Source of the DNA: a virus
DNA length: 27,756 nucleotides
Direction: 5' to 3' (one strand)
Virus record (IMG/VR): IMGVR_UViG_3300035703_000362
Coordinates: 1-27,756 of that record
The position numbers were made by a program, and so were the translations under genes. Shown here in pieces: positions 1 to 8,027 of the stretch. The notes beneath the pieces were generated by a model, which saw nothing but the letters and a program-made list of their open reading frames with translations, made no database searches and was not told the DNA's origin. Position 1 is the first letter of the stretch; each line of letters starts with the position of its first letter.

Positions 1-2
1 AC

Positions 3-383
3 GACTTTGAACAGGTCGCCTACAACCCGAAGCTGCCCATCACGGAAACGATGGCGCAAACCATTCAGTCTTCCGAGATCGGTCCCGATGTGATCTATCA
101 CTTGGGGTCGAACCCGAAGGAAGCCGAACGGATTGCGCGCCTCAGCCCGCTCTTGCAGGCACGGGAAATCGGGAAGATCGAGGCCAGACTGGCGTCGTCT
201 CCACCGGCCAAGAAGACCTCAACCGCCCCGGCTCCTATCAGTCCGGTCACGGCCCGCACCTCTGGTGCACCTGCGTTCGACACCACCGACCCGCGCTCCA
301 TCAAGAGCATGTCAACGTCGGAATGGATTGAAGCAGAACGGCTGCGCCAGACGAAGAAGTACGAGGCACAACGTAAACGCTAA
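3..383 (+). CDS. Scaffolding protein, C-terminal part (5' end outside window)
   Basis: The reading frame is open from base 3, so the gene is cut by the left edge; an internal ATG at 51 is not the true start. The visible 126 codons begin with a stretch (YNPKLPITETMAQTIQ) of the kind seen in phage scaffold proteins, followed by a segment on stepwise helices (GSNPKEAERIARLSPL), a Pro/Ala/Thr-rich linker and a basic C-terminal helix rich in Lys and Arg. In P22 the scaffold's basic C-terminal helical hairpin binds coat protein and is released after assembly. The coat gene follows after 15 bp, as in P22. Assignment rests on position and overall pattern. Confidence 0.75.
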   Translation, partial: DFEQVAYNPKLPITETMAQTIQSSEIGPDVIYHLGSNPKEAERIARLSPLLQAREIGKIEARLASSPPAKKTSTAPAPISPVTARTSGAPAFDTTDPRSIKSMSTSEWIEAERLRQTKKYEAQRKR

Positions 384-398
384 GCCAAGGAAAAGACA

Positions 399-1607
399 AT
401 GGCTAACAGCATTCTTACTATCGACATGATCACCCGGAAGGCTCTCGAAATCCTTGAGAACAACCTGGTGATCACCCGCAACGTCAACCGCGCCTACGAC
501 GACAGCTTCGCCGTTGAAGGTGCCAAGATCGGTTCTACCCTCCGCATCCGTCTGCCCGACCGTGCGTTGGTGACCGACGGTGCTGCCCTTCAGGTGCAGG
601 ACGACAACGAGCAGTTCACCACGCTCACCGTCTCCAGCCAGAAGCACATTGGCGTCAACTTCACGTCGGCCGAACTGACCATGCAGCTCGACGACTTCGC
701 TGATCGTGTGCTCAAGCCGCGTATCTCGCAGCTTGCGTCCTCCATCGACGCTGACGTCGCCAACTCCTACAAGTCGATATTCTCGACCGTTGGCACCCCC
801 GGCACGACCCCGGCCACTTCGCTTGTCCTGCTTCAGGCCCAGCAGAAGCTGAACGAGTACGCTGCCATGATGCCGAACCGCTACGCCACGGTGAACCCGG
901 CAGCCAACGCCGGTCTGGTCGAAGGCATGAAGGGTCTCTTCAACCCCGTTGACACGATCTCCCGCCAGTTCAAGAACGGCATGATGGGTGAAGGTGTCCT
1001 CGGCTACGAGGAGATCAATATGTCGCAGTCCATCAAGCAGCACACGACTGGCTCGCGCGCTGCCACGGGCGCGACCGTCAACGGCAACGCTACGGAAGGC
1101 GCTTCGACCATCACGCTCGCGTCCGCTGGCAACACCCTGACCTTCACCGTCGGCGACGTGTTCACGGTGGCCGACTGCTTCTCGGTCAACCCGCAGACCC
1201 GCGAAAGCACGGGTTCGCTTCAGCAGTTCGTCGTGACCGCTGCGGCTACCTCGTCTGCTGGTGGTGCCGTGACCCTCAGCGTTTCCCCGGCGCTCTACTC
1301 GCCGTCGAACGCTCTGGCGACCGTCAACACCCTGACGATCACCGGCAAGGCCGTCACCTTCGTCGGCGCGGCTTCGACCCAGTACCCGCAGAACCTTGTG
1401 TACCACAAGGACGCCATCTCCTTCGCTACGGCTGACCTTCTGATGCCGAGCGGCGTCGATATGGCTTCCCGCCAGGTTCACAACGGCATCTCGATGCGTA
1501 TCGTGCGCCAGTACGACATCAACAACGACCGGCTCCCCTGCCGTATCGACGTGCTGTACGGCTTCGCAACCATCCGCCCGCAGATGGCCGCGCGCATCTG
1601 GGGCTAA
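399..1607 (+). CDS. Major capsid (coat) protein, P22 gp5 type
   Basis: 402 residues, close to the 430 of P22 coat. The N-terminus (SILTIDMITRKALEILENNL) and the later DINNDRLPCRIDVLYG / IRPQMAARIWG ending are characteristic of the P22 coat family. The middle (about residues 215-320) is Thr/Ser/Ala-rich and beta-like (VGDVFTVADCFSVNPQT), in the place of the family's inserted domain. It builds the procapsid shell together with the scaffold. The ribosome site AAGGA lies 7-8 bases before the ATG. Codon use is strongly biased to C-ending codons, as expected for a highly expressed virion gene. Confidence 0.93.
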   Translation: MANSILTIDMITRKALEILENNLVITRNVNRAYDDSFAVEGAKIGSTLRIRLPDRALVTDGAALQVQDDNEQFTTLTVSSQKHIGVNFTSAELTMQLDDFADRVLKPRISQLASSIDADVANSYKSIFSTVGTPGTTPATSLVLLQAQQKLNEYAAMMPNRYATVNPAANAGLVEGMKGLFNPVDTISRQFKNGMMGEGVLGYEEINMSQSIKQHTTGSRAATGATVNGNATEGASTITLASAGNTLTFTVGDVFTVADCFSVNPQTRESTGSLQQFVVTAAATSSAGGAVTLSVSPALYSPSNALATVNTLTITGKAVTFVGAASTQYPQNLVYHKDAISFATADLLMPSGVDMASRQVHNGISMRIVRQYDINNDRLPCRIDVLYGFATIRPQMAARIWG

Positions 1608-1631
1608 CAGGTAAAGATAGGAGATACTCAC

Positions 1632-2048
1632 ATGGCACTTCCCAATGGCGGCGGCGGTTACCAGCTCGGTGACGGCAACCTCAACGAACCGCTCATCGAT
1701 GCTCTGCCCGATCCGATTTCGGTAACGACCGCCGCGACGCTCACCCCGGCTCAGGTTCTCAACGGCCTGATCTTCGCGAACAGCGGCATCACTGCGGCGT
1801 CCGTGACCTACACGCTGCCGACGGTGGCGGATCTGGAAGCCGTTCTGACCAACTCGGACAAGGTGGGCACTGCGTTCACGTTCCGTGTGGTGAACCTCGG
1901 CACCTCCTCGGCCACGGCGATCATCGCTGCGGGCACGGGCTGGACGGTTTCGGGTTCGCTCACCATGACGATCCCTGTGACGACCGGCGCGGCCCTCGTC
2001 GCCCGCAAGTCTGCGGCGGGCGCATGGACGCTGTACCGCGTAGCATAA
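1632..2048 (+). CDS. Small beta-rich virion protein, possible capsid decoration protein
   Basis: 138 residues, preceded by a good ribosome site (AGGAGA) 7 bases before the ATG. After a Gly-rich start (LPNGGGGYQLGDGNLNE) the protein is Ala/Thr/Val-rich with alternating hydrophobic residues, suggesting a beta sandwich; it ends with ARKSAAGAWTLYRV. Proteins of this kind often follow the coat gene in P22-like phages of alphaproteobacteria. I do not recognise a characterised family member; a decoration or head-fibre role is inferred from its position directly after the coat gene and its composition. A strong GC hairpin follows the stop codon. Confidence 0.6.
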   Translation: MALPNGGGGYQLGDGNLNEPLIDALPDPISVTTAATLTPAQVLNGLIFANSGITAASVTYTLPTVADLEAVLTNSDKVGTAFTFRVVNLGTSSATAIIAAGTGWTVSGSLTMTIPVTTGAALVARKSAAGAWTLYRVA

Positions 2049-2054
2049 CCAACA

Positions 2055-2078
2055 GGCGGGCGGCTTCGGCCGCCCGCC
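2055..2078 (+). terminator. Perfect 10-bp hairpin with TTCG loop after the coat/decoration genes
   Basis: Arms GGCGGGCGGC (2055-2064) and GCCGCCCGCC (2069-2078) are perfectly complementary and enclose the extra-stable tetraloop TTCG. Only a weak T-containing tail (ATCTATTT) follows, so it is at best a leaky terminator; it could equally protect the 3' end of the coat message. The next gene's ribosome site starts 9 bases after the stem. Confidence 0.5.
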
Positions 2079-2096
2079 ATCTATTTGGAGGGAACA

Positions 2097-2285
2097 ATGA
2101 TCTATCTTCGTCACCCCAAGCACGGCGTCAAGATTGCGTCCATGGAAATGGAAGCGCAGCACGACGAGATGAACGGCTGGTCGCGGTTTGACCCGGACGA
2201 ACCGTTGAATGACGCGCCGGAACAGGGTAATGTCATGCTCGAACCCCGGCGCCGCGGTCGGTCCCGGCTAGAAGCGAGCGAATGA
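2097..2285 (+). CDS. Small protein of the head-completion region, function unknown
   Basis: 62 residues when started at the ATG at 2097, which has the ribosome site GGAGGG 4 bases upstream; a TTG at 2085 overlaps that site and is not a likely start. The N-terminus (MIYLRHPKHGVKIASMEMEA) resembles small unnamed proteins beside the coat gene in other podophages. The middle is acidic and the C-terminus basic (EPRRRGRSRLEASE). No domain recognised. It sits one base before the gp4-type gene, so a role in head completion is possible but unproven. Confidence 0.6.
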   Translation: MIYLRHPKHGVKIASMEMEAQHDEMNGWSRFDPDEPLNDAPEQGNVMLEPRRRGRSRLEASE

Positions 2286-2286
2286 C

Positions 2287-2997
2287 ATGACGACGGCTGG
2301 CGACCTGATCAATGGATCACTGAGGCTTCTGGGCGTTCTGGCGGAAGGCGAAACGCCTTCGTCTGAAACATCGCAGGACGCCCTGCTCGCCATGAACCAG
2401 ATGATCCAGTCGTGGAACACCGAGCGCCTTGCCGTGTTCTCCACCCAGGATCAAGTCGTCAGTTGGCCGCCCAGCACCATCTCGCGCACGTTCGGGCCGA
2501 CCGGCGACATCGTTGCCAACCGCCCCGTCGCCATTGACGACAGCACCTATTTCCGCGATCCGTCCAACGGCATTTCCTATGGCCTCAAGCTGATCAATCA
2601 GCAGCAGTACAACGGCATCGCCGTCAAGACCGTCACCAGCACCTATCCGCAGGTGATGTGGGTCAACATGACCTACCCCGACGTTGAGATGTACGTCTAT
2701 CCCGTGCCGACCAAGGTGCTGGAGTTCCACATTGTCTCTGTCGAAGAGTTGACCCAACCTGCCAATTTGGCGACCGATCTGGCTTTTCCGCCCGGCTACC
2801 TGCGCTGCTTCCGCTACAACCTTGCCTGCGAGTTGGCCCCTGAGTTCGGCACCGAGCCGTCGCGGCAGGTGCAGCGCATCGCCATGACCTCGAAGCGCAA
2901 CCTGAAGCGCATCAACAACCCCGACGACATCATGTCGATGCCCTACAGCATCGTGGCCACCCGCCAGCGGTTCAATATCTTCGCTGGAAACTACTGA
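2287..2997 (+). CDS. Tail accessory factor / head-completion protein, P22 gp4 type
   Basis: 236 residues (P22 gp4 has 166). The N-terminal helical segment (TTAGDLINGSLRLLGVLAEG), the pair ALLAMNQMIQSWNTERLAVF and the later FPPGYLRCFRYNLACELAPEFG fit the P22 gp4-like tail accessory family. In P22 gp4 binds under the portal ring and starts tail assembly. The stop overlaps the ATG of the gp10-type gene by one base, indicating translational coupling. Gene order coat-gp4-gp10 is conserved with P22. Confidence 0.85.
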   Translation: MTTAGDLINGSLRLLGVLAEGETPSSETSQDALLAMNQMIQSWNTERLAVFSTQDQVVSWPPSTISRTFGPTGDIVANRPVAIDDSTYFRDPSNGISYGLKLINQQQYNGIAVKTVTSTYPQVMWVNMTYPDVEMYVYPVPTKVLEFHIVSVEELTQPANLATDLAFPPGYLRCFRYNLACELAPEFGTEPSRQVQRIAMTSKRNLKRINNPDDIMSMPYSIVATRQRFNIFAGNY

Positions 2998-4559
2998 TGC
3001 AGACGCCGATCCTTGGGTCCAGCTACGTCGCCCGCAGCGTCAACGCTGCGGACAGCCGCATGGTCAACCTGTTCCCCGAGGTCGTGCCGGAAGGCGGCAA
3101 GCAGCCCGCCTTCCTCAACCGCGCGCCGGGACTGCGCAAGTTAGCCACCGTTGGCCCCGGTCCTGTCCGGGGCTTGTGGTCACCTCAGATCACGGGTTCC
3201 GACGGCTACGTTGTGTCCGGCCAAGGCTTGTACAAGATCGACACATCCTACAACGCAACGTTCCTCGGCACCATCAACGGCACCGGCCCCGTGTCCATCG
3301 CCGACAACGGCACGCAGATCTTCATCGCTGCCAACCCGGACGGTTACATCTACAATATAAGCACCGGCGCGTTCGCGCCGATTGGCGACCCGGACTTCCC
3401 CGGCGCGTCCACGGTTGGCTACCTCGACGGTTACTTCGTGTTCAACGAGCCAAACAGCCAGAAGATCTGGGTGACAAGCCTGCTGGACGGCACCAGCGTT
3501 GACCCGCTGGACTTTGCCAGCGCCGAGGGTGCGCCTGACCAGTTGATCTCGGTGAACGTTGACCACCGCGAGGCGTGGCTGTTCGGCACGGGCACGACTG
3601 AGGTCTGGTACAACGCTGGCACGGCCGATTTTCCGCTCCAGCGCATCCAAGGCGCGTTCAACGAGTTGGGCTGCGCTGCGGTCTACTCGGTCGCCAAACT
3701 GGACAATACGCTGTTCTGGCTGGGCGCCGACGCCCGCGGCCGGGGCATCGTCTATCAGGCCAACGGTTACCGCGGCGAGCGCGTCTCAACCCATGCGGTT
3801 GAGTTCGCCATCCAGAGTTACAGCACGATCTCGGACGCCGTGGCGTATTCCTACCAGCAGGAAGGTCACAAGTTCTACGTCCTGACGTTCCCGACCGCCA
3901 ACGCAACATGGGTCTACGACACGATCACGGGCGCATGGCACGAGCGGGCGGGGCTGACCAACGGCGTGTTCACGCGGCACAGGTCGAACTGCCAGATGAA
4001 CTTCAACAACCAGACCATCGTGGGCGACTACGAGAACGGCAACATTTACGCTTTCGACCTCAACGTGTACGCCGACGACGACCAGCCACAGAAGTGGTTG
4101 CGGTCTTGGCGCGCGCTGCCGACGGGCACCAACAATTTGCGCCGCACGGCGCACCATACGCTACAACTTGATTGCGAAAGCGGTGCGGGATATGTAGACC
4201 CAGCATTGGCCTTGCAGCCTGAATACACGAGCCCGGCGCAACATCTATTAGACGGCTCTGCGGGCATGGCTATCGATTTTTTGTCGAATACCGCCTACAT
4301 CACTTCTACAGCAACGCTATCGTATGAAACGCCCGTTCCTCAAGCCATGCTGCGCTGGTCGGACGACGGCGGTCACACCTGGTCGCGTGAGCACTGGACC
4401 AGCCTCGGCGCCATCGGGCGCTATGGTACGCGCGTCTTCTGGCGGCGGCTTGGCATGACGCTGAAGTTGCGCGACCGCGTCTACGAGGTGTCGGGCACCG
4501 ACCCGACCAAGATCGTCATCATGGGTGCGGAGCTGATCCTCGATGGCACTTCTTCCTAA
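2997..4559 (+). CDS. Packaged DNA stabilization protein, P22 gp10 type
   Basis: 520 residues (P22 gp10 has 472). The opening (PILGSSYVARSVNAADSRMV then NLFPEV) and repeated beta-blade-like segments (GYLDGYFVFNEPNSQKIWVT; DNTLFWLGADARG; TWVYDTITGAWHERAG) are typical of this family, which closes the DNA channel below the portal and gp4 rings. A patch at about residues 384-446 (4150-4335) uses more A/T-ending codons than the rest of the gene and may be a recombined variable segment. The 3' end overlaps the next gene by 17 bp. Confidence 0.88.
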   Translation: MQTPILGSSYVARSVNAADSRMVNLFPEVVPEGGKQPAFLNRAPGLRKLATVGPGPVRGLWSPQITGSDGYVVSGQGLYKIDTSYNATFLGTINGTGPVSIADNGTQIFIAANPDGYIYNISTGAFAPIGDPDFPGASTVGYLDGYFVFNEPNSQKIWVTSLLDGTSVDPLDFASAEGAPDQLISVNVDHREAWLFGTGTTEVWYNAGTADFPLQRIQGAFNELGCAAVYSVAKLDNTLFWLGADARGRGIVYQANGYRGERVSTHAVEFAIQSYSTISDAVAYSYQQEGHKFYVLTFPTANATWVYDTITGAWHERAGLTNGVFTRHRSNCQMNFNNQTIVGDYENGNIYAFDLNVYADDDQPQKWLRSWRALPTGTNNLRRTAHHTLQLDCESGAGYVDPALALQPEYTSPAQHLLDGSAGMAIDFLSNTAYITSTATLSYETPVPQAMLRWSDDGGHTWSREHWTSLGAIGRYGTRVFWRRLGMTLKLRDRVYEVSGTDPTKIVIMGAELILDGTSS

Positions 4560-5049
4560 CGCCAGCCAGATACCCGCCCAGCGCGTGGCGATCAACGAGC
4601 GTTCGCGGACGGACGCGTCTTCTGGCCGTAACGCCGACCCCCCGCCGCCGCCAGTTTTTGTCGCGCGGGAATGGTATCGGTTCTTCGACACGATCCACAC
4701 CTACCTGCCAACCCCGACGGTTTTCACCCCTGTTTTCACCCCTGTCATCAACGTCACCACGGTGACGGCGGGGGCAAGTTTTTCCAACCAGATGGGCACG
4801 GTCATCGCGCTGACAGGCACGTTTACGCTTGACCCCATCGCAGCGGGCGACACCGTGTTCCAGATGACGCCGCCGATTTTGGATGACCTGTCCTTGTCCA
4901 CGGCTGCGGGCACATTCGTCACCACCGCCAGCGGCGTCACCGCAGTGGGCTCCGTTATTGCCACCGGGTCTTTGCTGGAGTTTCGTCTTAACGCGCCATC
5001 GGGCGCCGCTGCCACCTACGCCTACAACGTCAACTACCAGATTGCCTGA
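4543..5049 (+). CDS. Structural protein of the tail module, function unknown
   Basis: 168 residues. The N-terminal 55 residues are polar and Pro-rich with a run of prolines and end in REWYRFFDTIHTYL, a segment that in similar phage proteins links to virion partners. The remaining part is Thr/Val/Ala-rich and beta-like (TVTAGASFSNQMGTVIALTG), ending LLEFRLNAPSGAAATYAYNV. It starts inside the gp10-type gene, preceded by GGAG, and lies just before the tail fibre gene. It is probably a minor tail or fibre-attachment protein; no named family is claimed. Confidence 0.6.
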   Translation: MALLPNASQIPAQRVAINERSRTDASSGRNADPPPPPVFVAREWYRFFDTIHTYLPTPTVFTPVFTPVINVTTVTAGASFSNQMGTVIALTGTFTLDPIAAGDTVFQMTPPILDDLSLSTAAGTFVTTASGVTAVGSVIATGSLLEFRLNAPSGAAATYAYNVNYQIA

Positions 5050-5076
5050 TAACCCGATTTACGCTAGGTTCGCACC

Positions 5077-6144
5077 ATGACCGTCAACCTGTCCCCTTTT
5101 GCCAACCCCGGCGCGCAGTTCTTCGACGACAACGGCGATCCGCTGTCGGGCGGCAAGATATTCACCTACGCGGCAGGCACGACCACGCCCAAGGCGACGT
5201 ATACCGACTTCACGGGCAATACGGCGCACTCCAACCCGATCATCCTTGACGCTGCGGGCCGCCCGCCGTCCGAGGTCTGGCTGACCTACGGGGACTCCTA
5301 CAAGTTCATCCTCAAGGACAGCAACGACACGTTGGTCGGCACGTTCGACAACATTGACGGCATCCCGCCCGTCAACATCAACTTGATCCGACTGTATGGT
5401 TCAGTTTCCGGTTACGTTGAGTTGCAGGCAGTCCCCGTTGCTGGTGCCAACACCGTCACCTTCCCGGCGGCCACCGGCACGGTCGCGCTGACGAACAGCC
5501 CGACCTTCACGGGCACCACGGCGGTCGCCACGCTGACGGCATCCGAGAACATCACCGGGTCCAAGACGATCAGCGGACGCCTGCTGGCGGCATCGCAGAC
5601 CGTGACCGTCGATCAGTACCTCTACATGAGCGGCACGGGGCAGATGAAGCTGCCCGTTGGCTCTACGGCCCAGCGCGCAGGCGCGTTCAGCGGCACGGGC
5701 CAGATCAGCAGCACGACGCTGACCATCACCAACGTCGTCAGCGGCGCGATTTACATCGGCGCGACGATCACAGGCACGGGCGTCACGGCTGGCACTCGCG
5801 TCACCGACTTCCTGACCGGATCGGGCGGCATCGGCACCTACACCGTCAGCGTCTCGCAGACGGTCGCCGCAGGCACGTCGATCACGGACGCGCCCGTCAC
5901 GGGCATGATCCGCTACAACAGCACGAACAGTGCCTTCGAGGGCTACGGTGCGTCTGGCTGGGCGGGCATCGGCGGCGGTGCCACGGGTGCTGGCGGCGAC
6001 GAGGTGTTCATCCTCAACAGCCAGGTCGTCACGACGTCCTACGCCATCCCATCCGGCAAGAACGCCTCATCCACCGGCCCGCTGACGATCAACGGCAGCG
6101 TCACCATCACCATCCCATCCGGCTCGCGCTGGGTGATCCTGTAA
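5077..6144 (+). CDS. Tail fibre / tailspike-type protein with head-binding-like N-terminus
   Basis: 355 residues. Residues 1-95 carry the common pattern of phage fibre anchoring domains: [57 protein letters not shown] and DNIDGI. Residues 96-200 are a Thr-rich beta shaft. Residues 201-271 are a repeat-like beta module ([31 protein letters not shown]) that splits the usual fibre phrase LPVGSTAQR ... GMIRYNS. The C-terminus is a short Gly/Ser/Thr-rich tip. The product probably attaches to the tail hub by its N-terminus and contributes to receptor binding. Confidence 0.82.
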   Translation: MTVNLSPFANPGAQFFDDNGDPLSGGKIFTYAAGTTTPKATYTDFTGNTAHSNPIILDAAGRPPSEVWLTYGDSYKFILKDSNDTLVGTFDNIDGIPPVNINLIRLYGSVSGYVELQAVPVAGANTVTFPAATGTVALTNSPTFTGTTAVATLTASENITGSKTISGRLLAASQTVTVDQYLYMSGTGQMKLPVGSTAQRAGAFSGTGQISSTTLTITNVVSGAIYIGATITGTGVTAGTRVTDFLTGSGGIGTYTVSVSQTVAAGTSITDAPVTGMIRYNSTNSAFEGYGASGWAGIGGGATGAGGDEVFILNSQVVTTSYAIPSGKNASSTGPLTINGSVTITIPSGSRWVIL

Positions 6145-6154
6145 CGGAGCGACC

Positions 6155-6766
6155 ATGTCCCAACTGACCCTTACCAGCGACCCGCTCGGCAGCGCAACGA
6201 CCGGCACGTTTGAGTTCGAGAACCCCGCCTTCTTCATGACGGGCGCAACGTCCCAGCGCGGCGCAGTGCTGGTCGATCAGTACCTTGTGCTTCAGTCAAC
6301 CAACACGCTGACCAACAACACCAACGCGCAGGCGCTGTTCGACGTGACGGGCAGCGGTCAGGTCACGCTAGTGGCGGGCACCTACGAGTTTGACTGCCAG
6401 TTTCTGCTGTCCAGCATGAGCACTTCTTCCAGCACGTTTTCGTTTGCTTTGGCTGGAGGGGCAACGTTCAACCAGTATTGGACATCATCTGCGGTCAAAC
6501 AGGCGGCAGGGACGAGCGCCAACGCGCAGATAACGCACCATACCGGCGCTTCTGGTGTTTTCCCTACAAATATCGCGACTGCGTCCTCCGTTGCTGCGGG
6601 CGCGGCTCGCGTATCTGGCATTGTCATCGTAACCGTTGGTGGTACGCTGATCCCGCAAATTCAGCAGCTTACGGCTTCAACTGCTGCCGTTGTCGGCATT
6701 GGCTCTTACTTCAAGATCAGGGCACTCGGCGGCGCAGCGGCGACCAGCAGCGGCAACTGGAGCTAA
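6155..6766 (+). CDS. Tail fibre-associated beta-rich protein
   Basis: 203 residues, ribosome site GGAG before the ATG, 10 bp after the previous gene. The sequence is Thr/Ser/Ala-rich with a jelly-roll-like composition; phrases such as VAGTYEFDCQFLLSSMS and GIGSYFKIRALGG recur in phage fibre tip domains. Bases 6400-6720 are richer in A and T than the flanks, common for host-range modules acquired by recombination. Probably part of the adsorption apparatus; precise role unknown. Confidence 0.65.
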   Translation: MSQLTLTSDPLGSATTGTFEFENPAFFMTGATSQRGAVLVDQYLVLQSTNTLTNNTNAQALFDVTGSGQVTLVAGTYEFDCQFLLSSMSTSSSTFSFALAGGATFNQYWTSSAVKQAAGTSANAQITHHTGASGVFPTNIATASSVAAGAARVSGIVIVTVGGTLIPQIQQLTASTAAVVGIGSYFKIRALGGAAATSSGNWS

Positions 6767-6769
6767 CCC

Positions 6770-7171
6770 ATGACCATCACCATCGACGGCGGCGCAGGCA
6801 TCACGTTCCCCGACGCGGTTCAGCAGACCAACGGCATGACCATGACGGGCGGCAACCCGCTCTACTACGCGGCGCGGGCGTGGGTGAACTTCAACGGCAC
6901 GGGCACGGTGTCTATCCGTGCAGCGGTCAACGTCAGTAGCATCACTGACAACGCCACAGGCAACTACTCAGTGAATTTTACGACGGCTATGCCAGACGCC
7001 AGTTACGCTGCGGTTGTGGCGGGAATACAAGGCGATGGCGGCGGGACAAACACCGTTACGCAGTTGTTTCAGAGCGGCACATATTCTACGACGCAATTCC
7101 CTATTTTTTGCCAAGTTAGTGACGGAACAAATATAGACCTCGCCACTATTTGCGCCGTTGTTTTCAGGTGA
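6770..7171 (+). CDS. Tail fibre tip-like protein
   Basis: 133 residues, starting 3 bp after the previous stop with GGAG upstream. The first part (ITIDGGAGITFPDAVQQTNG) and the phrase AARAWVNFNGTGTVSIRAA ... SITDNATGNYSVNFTTAMPD are frequent in the last domains of phage tail fibres. The 3' third (from about 6960) is A/T-richer than the rest. It is likely a separate fibre subunit or a split fibre C-terminus; together with the two genes before it, it forms the receptor-binding locus. Confidence 0.68.
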   Translation: MTITIDGGAGITFPDAVQQTNGMTMTGGNPLYYAARAWVNFNGTGTVSIRAAVNVSSITDNATGNYSVNFTTAMPDASYAAVVAGIQGDGGGTNTVTQLFQSGTYSTTQFPIFCQVSDGTNIDLATICAVVFR

Positions 7172-7176
7172 TCAGC

Positions 7177-7365
7177 ATGGACCATCGCATCATATACCCT
7201 CGTAACGGCGGCGTCGCCATCATCGTCCCGGCTGCTGGCTGCGGACTGACGCTGGAACAGATTGCGGCCAAGGACGTGCCTGCGGGCGTCCCGTACAAGA
7301 TTGTGCACGTCAACGACATTCCGTCCGACAGGACGTTCCGCGACGCCTGGGAGTACACGCCGTGA
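7177..7365 (+). CDS. Small conserved tail-locus protein, function unknown
   Basis: 62 residues from the ATG at 7177; a TTG at 7150 inside the previous gene is less likely. The sequence MDHRIIYPRNGGVAIIVPAA and the ending VPYKIVHVNDIPSDRTFRDA resemble small proteins that accompany tail fibre genes in many phages and prophages. The stop overlaps the GTG of the next gene by 3 bp. A fibre assembly or chaperone function is often suggested for such neighbours but is not shown here. Confidence 0.65.
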   Translation: MDHRIIYPRNGGVAIIVPAAGCGLTLEQIAAKDVPAGVPYKIVHVNDIPSDRTFRDAWEYTP

Positions 7366-7589
7366 TCCGCATCAATCTCGACAAGGCCAAGGCCATCGCC
7401 CACGACAAGCGTCGTGCGGTCAGGGCTGCCGAGTTCGCGCCGCTCGACATCGAGGCCACCATCCCGGCCAAGGCCGTTGCGGCCGAGGCCAAGCGTCAGG
7501 CCATCCGCGACCGCGACGCGGTCCTACAGACGGCCCTCGACGCTGCCAGCACGCCGGACGAACTCAAGCGTCTGTTGGACGCGCAGTAG
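7362..7589 (+). CDS. Small helical tail-locus protein, function unknown
   Basis: 75 residues with a GTG start overlapping the previous stop. The sequence is almost entirely charged helix (DKAKAIAHDKRRAVRAAEFA; EAKRQAIRDRDAVLQTALDA), with no membrane segment. It is regularly paired with the preceding small protein in phage fibre loci as I recall them, so the two may act together. Coupling by overlap on one side and direct adjacency to the next ATG on the other indicate one polycistronic message. Confidence 0.62.
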   Translation: MIRINLDKAKAIAHDKRRAVRAAEFAPLDIEATIPAKAVAAEAKRQAIRDRDAVLQTALDAASTPDELKRLLDAQ

Positions 7590-8027
7590 ATGAGCAACGC
7601 TCTGCGCCACCACTTTGCAGAAACGCTTGACCTGCCCCCCGCAGCGGTCGAGTGGCTTCTGGACGTGTGGCGCATGATCCAGATGCTGGACGACGTGGCT
7701 GACGGCGACCCTGTCAGCCGTGATGACCTGAACGGCGCCATCTGGGCCTCGCTGGTCACCATGCCCGCCAACCCCTTCTTTCTGGCCAACGCCGTGGCCT
7801 TGCAGGCAGCTCTGGCGCAGATGGTGCTCAAGTGGCAAGCGTCCGACGACGCTGAGCGGGAACGCAAGGCCGACGCCCGGTCGTTCGTCTGGCGGGCGGG
7901 CTACTACGACCTTGTCCTGCTGGTTGTCCTTTTGACGAAAGGTCACGCAACTGCTATGTCTCAGGCCAAGACGGTGATGCACCTCTATGGCGAGACGCTT
8001 CACGAATATTTGAAGGAGTTTTCTTGA
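7590..8027 (+). CDS. Conserved phage protein of the tail module, function unknown
   Basis: 145 residues; the ATG follows the previous stop without a gap. The protein is helical, with an acidic middle (MIQMLDDVADGDPVSRDDLN), several Trp residues and a hydrophobic stretch (YYDLVLLVVLL) that is too short and too isolated for a clear membrane call. The C-terminus is a helix (KTVMHLYGETLHEYLKEF). No recognisable domain. It lies between fibre-associated genes and the DNA ejection genes and is translationally coupled to both. Confidence 0.58.
   Translation: MSNALRHHFAETLDLPPAAVEWLLDVWRMIQMLDDVADGDPVSRDDLNGAIWASLVTMPANPFFLANAVALQAALAQMVLKWQASDDAERERKADARSFVWRAGYYDLVLLVVLLTKGHATAMSQAKTVMHLYGETLHEYLKEFS

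Noticed and set aside
312-2162. A 616-codon open frame on the minus strand opposite the coat gene
   Set aside because: It lies opposite a well-supported coat protein with biased GC-rich codons; the translation is Arg/His/Gly/Val-rich without domains, as expected for a mirror frame.
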